A model generated the notes under the pieces. The model saw only the letters and a list, made by a program, of their open reading frames with translations. It was not told the DNA's origin and searched no databases. Below, piece after piece: positions 1 through 8,750 of a stretch of 64,000 nt of DNA (position 1 is its first letter; each line of letters opens with the position of its first letter). Source of the DNA: Sphingobacteriales bacterium (GTDB taxonomy: Bacteria; Bacteroidota; Bacteroidia; Chitinophagales; Chitinophagaceae); assembly GCA_004144185.1 (NCBI GenBank), contig SEFP01000003.1, positions 248,001-312,000 of the forward strand, in the 5' to 3' direction. The position numbers were made by a program, and so were the translations under genes.

Positions 1-733
1 GCTGACCCATGTCGAGGGCATAGATGATTTTAGTGCGCAGGTTTTCCGGAACATCGCCGTTGATGATGCGGTGCGCCAGTCCTTCGACAATAGCTGTTTT
101 ACCGACACCCGGTTCACCCACCAGAATGGGATTGTTTTTAGAGCGGCGACTGAGGATGTGCAGGGTACGGCGGATTTCCTCGTCGCGGCCGATAACCGGA
201 TCGAGCTTGTTTTCACGCGCCAGTTCGTTGAGGTTTTTGGCGTACCGCTCCAGCGTCTGGTACTGGGTATCGGAGGTCTGGGAGTTGACGGTGTTGCCTT
301 TCCGAAGCTCTTTAATGGCGGCGATCAGCCCTTTCTCGGTAAGACCGGCGTCCTTGAGAATCTTGGCGGCGGCATCTGATTGCGACAGGAGACCGATCAG
401 CAGCAGTTCGGGTGTAACAAACTCATCACCGAAGTCTTTGAGCATGGCCCCGGCTTTAAGCACGGCGTTGTTGGCTTCGCGGGACACATTCTGCGCCGGT
501 TCGCCGGTTGTGAGCTTCGGTCCTTTGCTAATAGCTTCGGCCAGACGGCTTTGCACGGTAGCCAGATTGACGCCGTTTTTCTTCAGCAGGTAGGAAATCG
601 GGCCTTCGGTATCTGCGAGCAGCGACTGAAGGATATGAATGGTTTCAATGGAAGGGCTTTGAGCAGCGTAGGCACTTTGCTGTGCGGCCGCTACGGCTTC
701 CTGAGCTTTTATGGTGAAGTTGTTGAGGTTCAA
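1..733 (-). CDS. clpB: ATP-dependent chaperone ClpB, N-terminal part (3' end beyond window)
   Basis: The first 244 codons of a Hsp100 disaggregase, which works with DnaK to unfold aggregated proteins in the cytoplasm. Seen: a Clp N-domain (about residues 5-145), then NBD1 starting near residue 160 with the [11 protein letters not shown] motif (179-189) and the Walker A GEPGVGKT at 206-213. The [19 protein letters not shown] pattern fits ClpB/ClpC NBD1, and the N-domain reads as ClpB. The start is TTG at 733: an in-frame TGA lies 21-24 bases upstream and no ATG or GTG lies between it and the conserved [13 protein letters not shown] segment. The rest of the gene runs off the left edge, so integrity cannot be judged. 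Confidence 0.93.
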   Translation of the reverse strand, partial: MNLNNFTIKAQEAVAAAQQSAYAAQSPSIETIHILQSLLADTEGPISYLLKKNGVNLATVQSRLAEAISKGPKLTTGEPAQNVSREANNAVLKAGAMLKDFGDEFVTPELLLIGLLSQSDAAAKILKDAGLTEKGLIAAIKELRKGNTVNSQTSDTQYQTLERYAKNLNELARENKLDPVIGRDEEIRRTLHILSRRSKNNPILVGEPGVGKTAIVEGLAHRIINGDVPENLRTKIIYALDMGQ

Positions 734-1264
734 GGCTAAAGGATTTTGCCTTCAACCCACAAAGAGTATTCCGGAAAGGATTATCTGAAAATATGTCGTA
801 TTTATTTGATTCAAACCGACAAATCTTCCTGTTTCCGGAATTTGAAAAGCCGTTTTGGCGGTACTAACCATAACTATTCATGAATAAACATTCTTTCTCA
901 TATTGAGTAGGATCTTATACTTTAACTATGGGAATCCTATTTCTAAATAAAAAACGTTATAATAATAAACAGTTCTGTGATGTGTAAACTTGCATAAAGA
1001 TGATCAGAAAAGTAAGGTAGATACATTTGGAAGTCACACGTTATGCTGAAATAAACCTTTTGCACCTTCAATCAACTTGATAAATGGTTATCTGACAATC
1101 ACTATTTTAAAGATGGACATATACTAACGATCTACGAAAACCCATTGAAATAATTGTAGGCTATACTGTAGTTGGAAATTATATTGAGAGCGATGTCAAA
1201 ATCGTCGTTTTACCGTTACGTGCCCGTCTGCAACGTTGAATTCGTCGATTCCAACGTTGGAAGC
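734..1264. other. Non-coding gap upstream of clpB
   Basis: AT-rich stretch between the clpB start and the minisatellite. It must hold the clpB promoter on the minus strand, but I find no clean TAnnTTTG -7 box and no obvious CIRCE-type heat-shock operator. I see no credible coding region. Confidence 0.6.
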
Positions 1265-1515
1265 CCCTCTGTCAACGGGTACTACCCCTCCGTCAAGACT
1301 TCCCGACCCTCTGACCACTTTGAATTACCCTCCGGCAACGTTTCCCGACCCTCCGACCGGGTTGAAATCGCCGTCGTCAACCTTTCCGGACCCTCCGGCG
1401 ATGTTGACATCTCCTCCGTCAACATTTCCCGACCCTCCGTCATGCCGGAATGGGGGGTGAAAACGCTGTCCCCCCTTCCGGCAGTGTTTCCCGACCCTCC
1501 GTCACGATTGACAAG
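1265..1515. repeat. Degenerate ~43-bp tandem repeat (minisatellite)
   Basis: About five to six imperfect copies of a unit of roughly 43 bp. The clearest are 1285-1327, 1328-1370 and 1371-1413, then looser copies from 1414 and near 1482. Each unit carries a CTCCGTCAAC-like half and a TTCCCGACCCTCCG-like half. A 43-bp period does not keep reading frame, so it is probably not coding, although short proline/serine-rich ORFs run across it. It sits just downstream of the cyclase gene that ends at 1550. Confidence 0.7.
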
Positions 1516-1549
1516 GGGGGTTATTTCGATTGACCCAGCGCTGTTCCGG

Positions 1550-2653
1550 TCAAATCCGGAGGGAATACAGCTCCATGCCTTCGCTTTTTCCTTTCAGCTC
1601 GATAGCGCCAATCGGCACTGCCTGCCAGGGCTTCAGCGGTAACAACTCCAGAAAGGTGCCGGAAACCAGAAATTTCTTCTTCAGCGCTGATGAGGCCGTC
1701 CGGATCCGGGCTGCCGTGTTCATGGTGTCGCCACTCATCGCCAGATCTTTTTTTACCACGCCGATTTCGCCGATCGTCACTTCTCCTTCATGGATGCCCA
1801 CCCGGAACTCGGGCACAAATCCATACAACCGACGGAACATAGTGCCGTTGCGCTGAATCGACCGTTGCGCGTCAATCAGTGCCGAGTAACATTTGCGGGC
1901 ATTCTTCTTGGAACTTTTCCAGGAGGCGACCACCTCATCCCCCACATACTGATAGATATTGGCGTCGTACTCGGTCAGCGCATTGGAGATCTGAAAGATA
2001 AACTCCCGGATAAAATCAAAGTACCGGGCACTGCCCAACGCTTCGGCAATCGGCGTGGAGTTTTTCAGATCCATGAAAATGACGATCCGACGCTCTTTCC
2101 GGGGCTTTACATACCGGCCTAAAATCATGTTCCGGAACACGCCCGGACCGTACTTGGAATTGACTTCCAAAAACAGCTGCGTCAGAATAAAAATAATCAG
2201 CCATTGCACGGTCTTGATCACGAGCCACAGTGTGTAAATGCTATCATCTACAATGCGGTTCATCGCGTGGTGCATTGTAAATCCCCAGACGTAGTGATAA
2301 TAGGTCACATAAACCAGAAAATTCATCACCAGCGAAAAGCTGAGCAAAATCAAACTTTTGTATACCCAGTTGAGCAGCAACGGATGATTCCGGAACGAAT
2401 ACCGCACCCGAAACACCAGGATATAGGCCATGATCATGCTCAGGCCGAATACAATGCCCGCCCGCAACCCGACCGCCATCCAGGTCAGTGTCCGGTGATC
2501 CAAGCTATCGGGCCGACCACGACCGGATACCAGCAGCTTCAGCAAGATGTCGATTACCGTCCACATCAGGGCAATCGACACCACATTGCGCAGCCGGTAT
2601 GATTGTACGGCCGAGATGCGGTTGCGAACGCTGCGGGCGAGCCAGAGAGCCAT
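1550..2653 (-). CDS. Membrane-anchored class III nucleotide cyclase
   Basis: 367 aa. About four hydrophobic helices (roughly 22-44, 58-81, 97-118, 137-163) are followed by a cytoplasmic class III cyclase domain (about 188-365). Metal-binding aspartates are D195 (FMDLKNST) and D239 (YQYVGDE). The transition-state pair N312 and R316 (NTAAR) is present, so the domain should be catalytic. The two positions that specify adenine in mammalian adenylate cyclases (Lys three residues before the G-D, and Asp of the DIWG motif) align here with Q235 and A305, so the product (cAMP, cGMP or a pyrimidine cNMP) is unclear. The ATG follows directly on the stop codon of the HD/Pycsar-effector gene (TAGATG), implying translational coupling. 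Last gene of the four-gene operon. Confidence 0.88.
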   Translation of the reverse strand: MALWLARSVRNRISAVQSYRLRNVVSIALMWTVIDILLKLLVSGRGRPDSLDHRTLTWMAVGLRAGIVFGLSMIMAYILVFRVRYSFRNHPLLLNWVYKSLILLSFSLVMNFLVYVTYYHYVWGFTMHHAMNRIVDDSIYTLWLVIKTVQWLIIFILTQLFLEVNSKYGPGVFRNMILGRYVKPRKERRIVIFMDLKNSTPIAEALGSARYFDFIREFIFQISNALTEYDANIYQYVGDEVVASWKSSKKNARKCYSALIDAQRSIQRNGTMFRRLYGFVPEFRVGIHEGEVTIGEIGVVKKDLAMSGDTMNTAARIRTASSALKKKFLVSGTFLELLPLKPWQAVPIGAIELKGKSEGMELYSLRI

Positions 2654-4003
2654 CTATAAAGGGGCGCTTGCGGGTGAAACCACCTGCACACTGCCTTCGG
2701 GCTGGTGTGTGCCAATAGCAACGATAAATGAAATCACGGAGGCGATCAAACCAAACATAAAGATGTAGTAGGCCCAGCGCACCAGCTTATACTTGCGGCC
2801 CAGCACCACACCCAAAAAGTAAATGTCTTTGATCAGCGAGCCATAGAGGTAATCCTTGTCGGCCAGCAACTGGTTCATCGCCCAGGTATAGTCCTGAAGA
2901 CTGGACCGATAAAAATTGCCAAAAAACAGCAGGTTCACTTTTTTAGCCGTGACATCCTCGCGGGTAAAGCGCCCGGTCGTCAGGTTGGGCAACGTCGCCA
3001 GAATAGCCAGGATAATGGTCGATACACACGTGCCCAAAAACACCATCGTCGGGATCGTCAGATACGTATCGACTTCCAGCCGGCGCAGCAGCACCGATAA
3101 AATCACACCGATGATGATGGAGTTGACCGAGATCAGGATATTGGCCTTGCCATCGGCCATATCGCTCAGCTTAATATGGTTTTCGTTGGCGAGTCGCAGC
3201 CCCGTCTGGATGCCGCGGGCCACCAGCGAATCCTGCCGCTTGACTTCCTGAAGACGCTCTTTTTCAGACGCAGAAAGCTTTTCTTTCTTTTCTTTTTTGT
3301 CTTTCTTTTCTTTCTTTTTCTCCTCCTTCGATACTTCCGGAAGGGCCTCACCGGTGGTTTCGTCCACCAGTACCGCCGATTCCGGATTCAGCTTTTCGGC
3401 GAGCTTTTCCTGCGCCCGCTTCAGGTTTTTCATCTTTCCGTCGAACAGCAATGCCTGGGCATGCGGACTGAAGAACGTATGCGCTTCGAGCAACTGAACC
3501 GTTTTCTCCGTCCAGTTTTTAGTGACCTCGCTCATGTCCCGGGCCTTTAACTCAGCTTTGACCGCTTTGTTGGTTTCCTTGAAATACGGCGTTCCAAAAT
3601 GGTAGGTATCGGCATCGCACATCATCCCTTCCAGCAAATTGGTGGGGCGTTGCGGCATTTTAGTCGCCAGAATGCAGGCTTCCACTTCATCCAGAAAGGT
3701 ATCGTCGGGTACTTCCTGATTCCGGAAGAAGGTGCGCATCTCCATTACCGACCGTTCTTCGTGCCCGGTGGGTGGCAACCCGTCCAGCTGGCCCACATCG
3801 TGAAACCAGGAGGCTACAAACAGAATGGCAAACGAGCGGGAATCCAGTTCGGCGGCAATGCCCAGTTCCTGCGCATGCTGCACCACCGATTCGGTATGAA
3901 TCAGGTTGTGGTAAACCAGCGCAGGCGTTTCTTTTTCCTGGTACAGACCCCGTACGTAGTCTTCTACCTCTTTGCGCAGGTGAGCATATTCGGGTGAATT
4001 CAT
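2654..4003 (-). CDS. HD phosphohydrolase fused to Pycsar-type transmembrane effector domain
   Basis: 449 aa. The N-terminal half is an HD-domain phosphohydrolase: H32/H36 (YHNLIH), the H68-D69 pair (WFHDVG), H81 and D130/D132, a pattern typical of phosphodiesterases acting on nucleotides. A very lysine/glutamate-rich linker (about 224-256) leads to a C-terminal domain resembling the PycTM/DUF5706 effector family, with ADGKANILISVNS leading into helix one (about 288-306), then helices near 317-338 and 408-430. In Pycsar anti-phage systems such TM domains are triggered by cCMP or cUMP made by an adjacent cyclase; here the adjacent downstream gene is a cyclase. Joining a possible cNMP-degrading HD domain to the sensor suggests a self-limiting receptor. 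That is inference, as is any defence role. Confidence 0.85.
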   Translation of the reverse strand: MNSPEYAHLRKEVEDYVRGLYQEKETPALVYHNLIHTESVVQHAQELGIAAELDSRSFAILFVASWFHDVGQLDGLPPTGHEERSVMEMRTFFRNQEVPDDTFLDEVEACILATKMPQRPTNLLEGMMCDADTYHFGTPYFKETNKAVKAELKARDMSEVTKNWTEKTVQLLEAHTFFSPHAQALLFDGKMKNLKRAQEKLAEKLNPESAVLVDETTGEALPEVSKEEKKKEKKDKKEKKEKLSASEKERLQEVKRQDSLVARGIQTGLRLANENHIKLSDMADGKANILISVNSIIIGVILSVLLRRLEVDTYLTIPTMVFLGTCVSTIILAILATLPNLTTGRFTREDVTAKKVNLLFFGNFYRSSLQDYTWAMNQLLADKDYLYGSLIKDIYFLGVVLGRKYKLVRWAYYIFMFGLIASVISFIVAIGTHQPEGSVQVVSPASAPL

Positions 4004-4008
4004 ACGAA

Positions 4009-7000
4009 TTAGAACGTTAGATTAAAGCGGGTACCCACTGTAAGGTTAAACAAGGTTTGTTCTTCAGAGAACGCGACGGTTCCGGAGATCAGCACCAGAT
4101 CGAACGGCGTGTAATAAAAGCCGGCACCAGGCGCAAAATGCCATTTGGCCGATTGGTCGTCATCGGTCCACACACGGGCGGCATCTCCGAAACCGACCAG
4201 CCCAAACGAGCCTGGCAGGAAGTACGAGTTCACATCAAAGAGTTTGGCGCGGAGTTCCAGACTGCCGTAGGCCATTCCTTTTCCGGAAAAACGGTTCCGG
4301 CGGAAGCCCCGGAGATAATTGTTCTGCCCGATGCCCAGCGCCTGAAAGTATTCGTATTGATCGCTGAAGATTTTGCCTCCGCCCAGCCGCATCACGGCTA
4401 CCAGTTTGGCCGGGTCGCTCAAGGCCGCATACACGCTCATCTCGCTCGTCAGCCGGGTAATGGATTTGGCATCGCCTCCCAGTCCGGCCATCGAACTAAA
4501 CGTAGTCGTCCAGTCAATGCCACGGGTCGGGAACAAGGTGTTGCTCAGGTTATTGATCTGAATCACGGCTTTCGCCCCCAGATACGACTTGTCTTCATAC
4601 ACGGCATTCGTCAGACCTACCAGCGATGGAGTTTCCAGAATCTTGCCTTCATTGCGTTCGGGCGTGTTCCAGTAGTAGTATGCCGTAGGACCTGCCGCCA
4701 GCGACAGCACATTATTGAACATCCGCTTCCGGATCAGAACATCGGCGGCCGCAAAGCTGTACCGCACCCGGTAATAGCTTTGATCCCGTCCTTCCTGAAT
4801 GGTGGTTTCATTGCCCAGGCCGTAGAAGTTATCCAGCGTTGGGGTGTGCATGGTTGCATTGATCTGAAGATCGTTGTATCGAACCAGGTCAATAAAGGTG
4901 CCGTTGTAAGTAACGCGGAACGCTTTCTCGGCCACAGCAGCGAGGGCATTCAGTTTATGGAGACGCTGGTAGGGCACTTTCCGGAAGCCGTATTTATAGC
5001 TTTCCAGTCCCAGCCCCAGCAACAGACCGTCTTCCGGATTGTAACCGCCGGTGAAGGATGGGAAGAATGTTTTGTCGAACTGCGTTTCGTTCAGGTCAAA
5101 GTTGTTGACCGCCGGATTACTGGAGGCGCGTACCTCTGAATTGCGCAGCCCTTCAATCTGATTGTTTTCACCGGTAAAATCGTACACAAAATTCTTGACC
5201 CGGCCCTCCACGTTGAACGTATCGGCACCTTTACCGCCGATCATCCGGACCTTCATGCGGTGCGAGTGTACGTTGCTGTCGATAAAGAACTTATCATCGT
5301 TCTGGAAACCGTACAACCGCACTTCTTCGGTGACTTTGGGGTTGACCGTCCGGTTGTACATCACGTAATCAGTATCCCGGCCATTCTTTTTCATCTCGTA
5401 TACTTTGATGCGAACCAGGCTATCCCCTTCGCTGGACACATGGAATATTTCTTTATTCTGCGAACCCAGCACGTTTACATACTGGCTCAGGAAGCGCTGG
5501 TACTTCATCCCTTCCGACATCATCTGCTTTTTGCGGTCGCGCAGCTTGCTAAGAATTTCCGGACCGCATAAAGGATAAATCTCCGGCGGGAATTGCTTAA
5601 CGGCTGCCTGAAGCACGTCATCGCTCATGGCAGAGTCGAAGGACTGAAGGGCCTTGCGCCAGTCTTCGGCATTCAGATCGGTCATAAACACCCGGTCGAA
5701 ATGGCGGGCATTGAATCCCAGATACCGCGTATTGCGCATCTTATGTTTAAAACCTGAGAACTGCTGTAAATGCTGGCGGGTCACGAGATTCAGTAGCAAA
5801 CCATCGTTGTTGAAATACACCTGATCGCGGTCGCGCGGAATGGGTTCGTACAGTTTACCACGGCCGGTATCGAATTGGGCAAAGCGCCACTGATCGAAGT
5901 GCCGGTCCCAGTCGCCCATAAAGATATCCAGCAGCCGTGCCCGCAGGACTGCGCCCTGGTCCACCTGGTTGTCGTTCTCTTCAATAAGCTTGTTGAACGT
6001 CTTGGCCGAACTACGGGTCCGGATGCTGTCCGGAACCGGTTCGCGTTCTTCGAGCAGGCACACCTGGTTGGCAAACAGCGGACGGTAGTAACCGAGTGCC
6101 GGATCGTTGGGTACAAATACCACCTCAGGCGTCGCCGAGATTACGCCGGCAGCCCTGGCCATGGGTGGCACCGTCAGCGGCGCATACGGATTGGCCGAGG
6201 AAATCACATCCTGCACCAGTTTGCGGGCAAAAGTACCTTTAAGCCCTTCCGGAAGTACACTTTCCGGATCTTTATCAATCGTACGAAGGGTATATTCTTT
6301 ACCGTCTTTAGCCTGCAATCGGAGCGAGCGGGTTTGCATGCCCCCACCCTTACCAGTGACTTTCAGGCCGCCTTTTTCCGTCTGGATTTTAAAGACCTTC
6401 ATCTTGACCGGCGTTTCCCAGATCTGGCGGTAGTTTTCACCAATAACAAGGCGCCGCATCCGGCTGGGATTGCTGTATTGCCGGCTCGCGGCGACGGTGA
6501 CGCTGTCTTCAAAACGAGCTTCCTGCATTGATACGGCGGTATCGGGCGCCTGCACCGGCGGGATTTTCCGGAAATCCGACAGCATGGAATCTCGGAAAGA
6601 CGCTTCAATCGTCTCGCCATCGCTGCTGACGGTATAGAACTGCAGATCGGAGGTTTTGTTTTGATACACATTGATCAGTGCAAAGCCCAGCTTGTCATCC
6701 ACATACTCAGAACTGCGCGAACGGCTCACCCGGTCGCGTTTACAGCCGGAACCGCTGATTACAAACGCAGCCGCCGAGTCCTTAAAGTACTGGAGCGAAT
6801 GCTCGTGGCCGGCCAGGAACACCGGGTGCGGGTGTTTCCGGATCACTTCTTCGACATCCCGGACCATGTTGGCATAGGTCGGGTGCTTTAAATCCTGAAC
6901 CGTACCAAAGACACTCCGGGTAATCGGGTAAATCGATCCCAGCACCGGCAATGGAATAAACAGGTTGGGACGGATATCGGTAAAGGGAAAAATGTGTGAT

Positions 7001-7680
7001 TTGAGCGGGTAAAAACCGCCGTGTTCGCCATTACTCCGGAACGGATGATGGCAGGCAAATAACAGCAGCTTTTTATCGTTCTCGTTTATAATATCTTTCA
7101 GTTCCTCCAGAATTTCCAGCTTGGTTTTGGTATTACAATCGCTTTCCAGCCCCGGCTTTTCATATTCCTGCAGCCACCACTGACTATCCATCAGCACCAT
7201 CACGGCATTGTCGCCGATGGGCACGACTTCAGGGCCAGGGCAGCCATCCTCCGGCAGAAAATGCACTTTGTTTCCGGAATGGGTATTGACATAGCGCTGC
7301 TGGCGCAGAATGGCTTCGTAGCCATCCGGAGCACCGTTTTTCCAGTCATGGTTTCCCGGAATAAAGTACACCTGTGCGGGTGTGCCAACGTTGATCTGAA
7401 TCTGAGAATCTAGCACGGCCCGGTACTCGCTGTAGCGGGCGGCCTGTTCATCCGGCAACCCATGCCGGTACAGGTTATCGCCTACATACAGCACCGTCGT
7501 TTTTTCATCGAACGGAACGGTTTTACGGGCGGCATCGATGACCGGGCTTCGGCCATTGACAAACTGGCCGGCGTCTCCGATGATGATTAACCGGGCGGCC
7601 AACCCGCCATTGTCGGAAGCCGGTTGCGCCAGAACGGATGCGCTCCACAGCAGACATCCCAGAAAGGTAATAAATCTCAT
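4009..7680 (-). CDS. Metallophosphoesterase / kinase-like / BamA-type barrel fusion protein
   Basis: 1223 aa with a signal peptide (about 1-19). Residues 30-310 are a calcineurin-like metallophosphoesterase with all blocks visible: GD at 35-36, GDN 67-69, GNHD 109-112, CHH 210-212, GHEH 291-294. The middle carries GDWDRHFDQWRF (589-600) and RDRDQ (616-620), which look like the catalytic and metal loops of CotH- or HipA-like kinases; I call this part kinase-like only. The last ~350 residues form an outer-membrane barrel with the BamA/TamA-type signature LRGFRRNRFSGKG and a terminal aromatic (NLTF). The phosphoesterase should therefore sit in the periplasm or at the surface, anchored in the outer membrane. 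Starts 3 bases after the preceding stop, so it is co-transcribed with the genes on both sides. Confidence 0.82.
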   Translation of the reverse strand: MRFITFLGCLLWSASVLAQPASDNGGLAARLIIIGDAGQFVNGRSPVIDAARKTVPFDEKTTVLYVGDNLYRHGLPDEQAARYSEYRAVLDSQIQINVGTPAQVYFIPGNHDWKNGAPDGYEAILRQQRYVNTHSGNKVHFLPEDGCPGPEVVPIGDNAVMVLMDSQWWLQEYEKPGLESDCNTKTKLEILEELKDIINENDKKLLLFACHHPFRSNGEHGGFYPLKSHIFPFTDIRPNLFIPLPVLGSIYPITRSVFGTVQDLKHPTYANMVRDVEEVIRKHPHPVFLAGHEHSLQYFKDSAAAFVISGSGCKRDRVSRSRSSEYVDDKLGFALINVYQNKTSDLQFYTVSSDGETIEASFRDSMLSDFRKIPPVQAPDTAVSMQEARFEDSVTVAASRQYSNPSRMRRLVIGENYRQIWETPVKMKVFKIQTEKGGLKVTGKGGGMQTRSLRLQAKDGKEYTLRTIDKDPESVLPEGLKGTFARKLVQDVISSANPYAPLTVPPMARAAGVISATPEVVFVPNDPALGYYRPLFANQVCLLEEREPVPDSIRTRSSAKTFNKLIEENDNQVDQGAVLRARLLDIFMGDWDRHFDQWRFAQFDTGRGKLYEPIPRDRDQVYFNNDGLLLNLVTRQHLQQFSGFKHKMRNTRYLGFNARHFDRVFMTDLNAEDWRKALQSFDSAMSDDVLQAAVKQFPPEIYPLCGPEILSKLRDRKKQMMSEGMKYQRFLSQYVNVLGSQNKEIFHVSSEGDSLVRIKVYEMKKNGRDTDYVMYNRTVNPKVTEEVRLYGFQNDDKFFIDSNVHSHRMKVRMIGGKGADTFNVEGRVKNFVYDFTGENNQIEGLRNSEVRASSNPAVNNFDLNETQFDKTFFPSFTGGYNPEDGLLLGLGLESYKYGFRKVPYQRLHKLNALAAVAEKAFRVTYNGTFIDLVRYNDLQINATMHTPTLDNFYGLGNETTIQEGRDQSYYRVRYSFAAADVLIRKRMFNNVLSLAAGPTAYYYWNTPERNEGKILETPSLVGLTNAVYEDKSYLGAKAVIQINNLSNTLFPTRGIDWTTTFSSMAGLGGDAKSITRLTSEMSVYAALSDPAKLVAVMRLGGGKIFSDQYEYFQALGIGQNNYLRGFRRNRFSGKGMAYGSLELRAKLFDVNSYFLPGSFGLVGFGDAARVWTDDDQSAKWHFAPGAGFYYTPFDLVLISGTVAFSEEQTLFNLTVGTRFNLTF

Positions 7681-7682
7681 CG

Positions 7683-8543
7683 TTAGTGTTCGGGTCGGGT
7701 ATAGCGGTAAATCAAGATATCGGCCACCCCAATGTCGGCGGCCTCATTCGAAATGAACATGGTTCCGTCATCGGCGAAGGTCAGTCCTTCCGGTTGTTTA
7801 AAGTATTGCGGCGGCAGCACATACACGGCCTGGGTGCGCCCCACCCGATCTGTTACGATCAGCATTTTATTGACCGCCGAAATAATGTACAGATCCTGCG
7901 TCAACGGATGCACGGCAGCAGCACTGGGTTTGAACTTAACACTCTTCTGCCCCATGGCACCGGCTACGCCTTCTGCGTCAATAGTCATCGACGCGGTATC
8001 ATACTGATGCGTAACCGGATCGAATACATAGGTAGAGATCGTTTTCTTTTTATCCTGCGGGCAGTCTTTACAGATCAACACCAGCTTATTTTTCTGGGGC
8101 TCGTAATACAGAGTTTCAAATTCAGCACCCGATACCAGCGTTATCGGATACTCCTGACCGCTTACTTTTCCGGAATCGTCGAAGGCAAAAACAGAAATGT
8201 TCCCGTTGCTTTTCAGCGTGTAAAACGTTTTGTTCAGCAGTACGATGTCTTCATAATCGCCGGAATTGGCAAACGGCCACCGCTCGATATTCTGATCGGT
8301 AAACGGACGAATTTTATACAATAGCCCCCGCTCATCCTGAATGGCATAGAGACTGGTGTCTTTTCCGGAATACGACAAGCCGGAAATTTCATCCAGCTCA
8401 ATCGGCAGTTTTTTAATCTCCGGTGTTCCGAGCGTATAGCCTTTAGGAGAGGGATACACTTTTTTGGGCGCATTGTTGCAGGCCAGGAGCGTCCCGCAAA
8501 TAAGCATCCAGCCAAGCTTTCGTACGTTCAGATTAAAAGGCAT
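7683..8543 (-). CDS. SdiA-regulated-domain lipoprotein (YjiK-like propeller)
   Basis: 286 aa from the ATG at 8543, which begins a lipoprotein signal (KLGWMLICGTLLAC, lipobox Cys at about residue 22). An upstream GTG at 8603 would hide the signal and overlaps a candidate -7 box, so 8543 is preferred. The body reads LDEISGLSY...LYAIQDERGLLYKI, typical of SdiA-regulated/YjiK proteins, predicted beta-propellers of uncertain function. First gene of the operon that continues with the metallophosphoesterase barrel, the HD/Pycsar-effector and the cyclase. As an outer-membrane or periplasmic lipoprotein it could partner the barrel protein; this is inference. Confidence 0.8.
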   Translation of the reverse strand: MPFNLNVRKLGWMLICGTLLACNNAPKKVYPSPKGYTLGTPEIKKLPIELDEISGLSYSGKDTSLYAIQDERGLLYKIRPFTDQNIERWPFANSGDYEDIVLLNKTFYTLKSNGNISVFAFDDSGKVSGQEYPITLVSGAEFETLYYEPQKNKLVLICKDCPQDKKKTISTYVFDPVTHQYDTASMTIDAEGVAGAMGQKSVKFKPSAAAVHPLTQDLYIISAVNKMLIVTDRVGRTQAVYVLPPQYFKQPEGLTFADDGTMFISNEAADIGVADILIYRYTRPEH

Positions 8544-8602
8544 TACTACAGCGAGAGACCTATTATTTCTTAAAAAAATATACAACCACGGTACGTCCTT
8601 CA

Positions 8603-8610
8603 CAAAACTA
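8603..8610 (-). promoter_or_regulatory. Candidate -7 promoter box of the four-gene cyclase operon
   Basis: TAGTTTTG on the minus strand matches the Bacteroidota -7 consensus TAnnTTTG exactly. It would start transcription about 55 bases before the ATG at 8543. I see no convincing TTTG -33 element, so this is a single-box match. Confidence 0.4.
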
Positions 8611-8750
8611 GTGCCCGTACCGGCCTACGGCGGCGGCTAACGGCCGGAAGGTATTGCCGGATCCGGACTATTTTGCCTGTCAGCAGGTTCAGACCCGTCC
8701 CAGAAGCCCGGTATACACCTTACTTTTACGCCTTCTCGCTGCACCCTCTT

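Noticed and set aside
1172-1642. Proline/serine-rich short ORFs across the 43-bp repeats
   Set aside because: The repeat period does not keep frame, and overlapping ORFs exist in several frames; better explained as non-coding minisatellite.
1550-4003. Calling the pair a proven Pycsar anti-phage system
   Set aside because: The cyclase is membrane-bound and of unknown product, the effector has an added HD domain, and there is no defence-island context; only similarity to Pycsar parts is supported.
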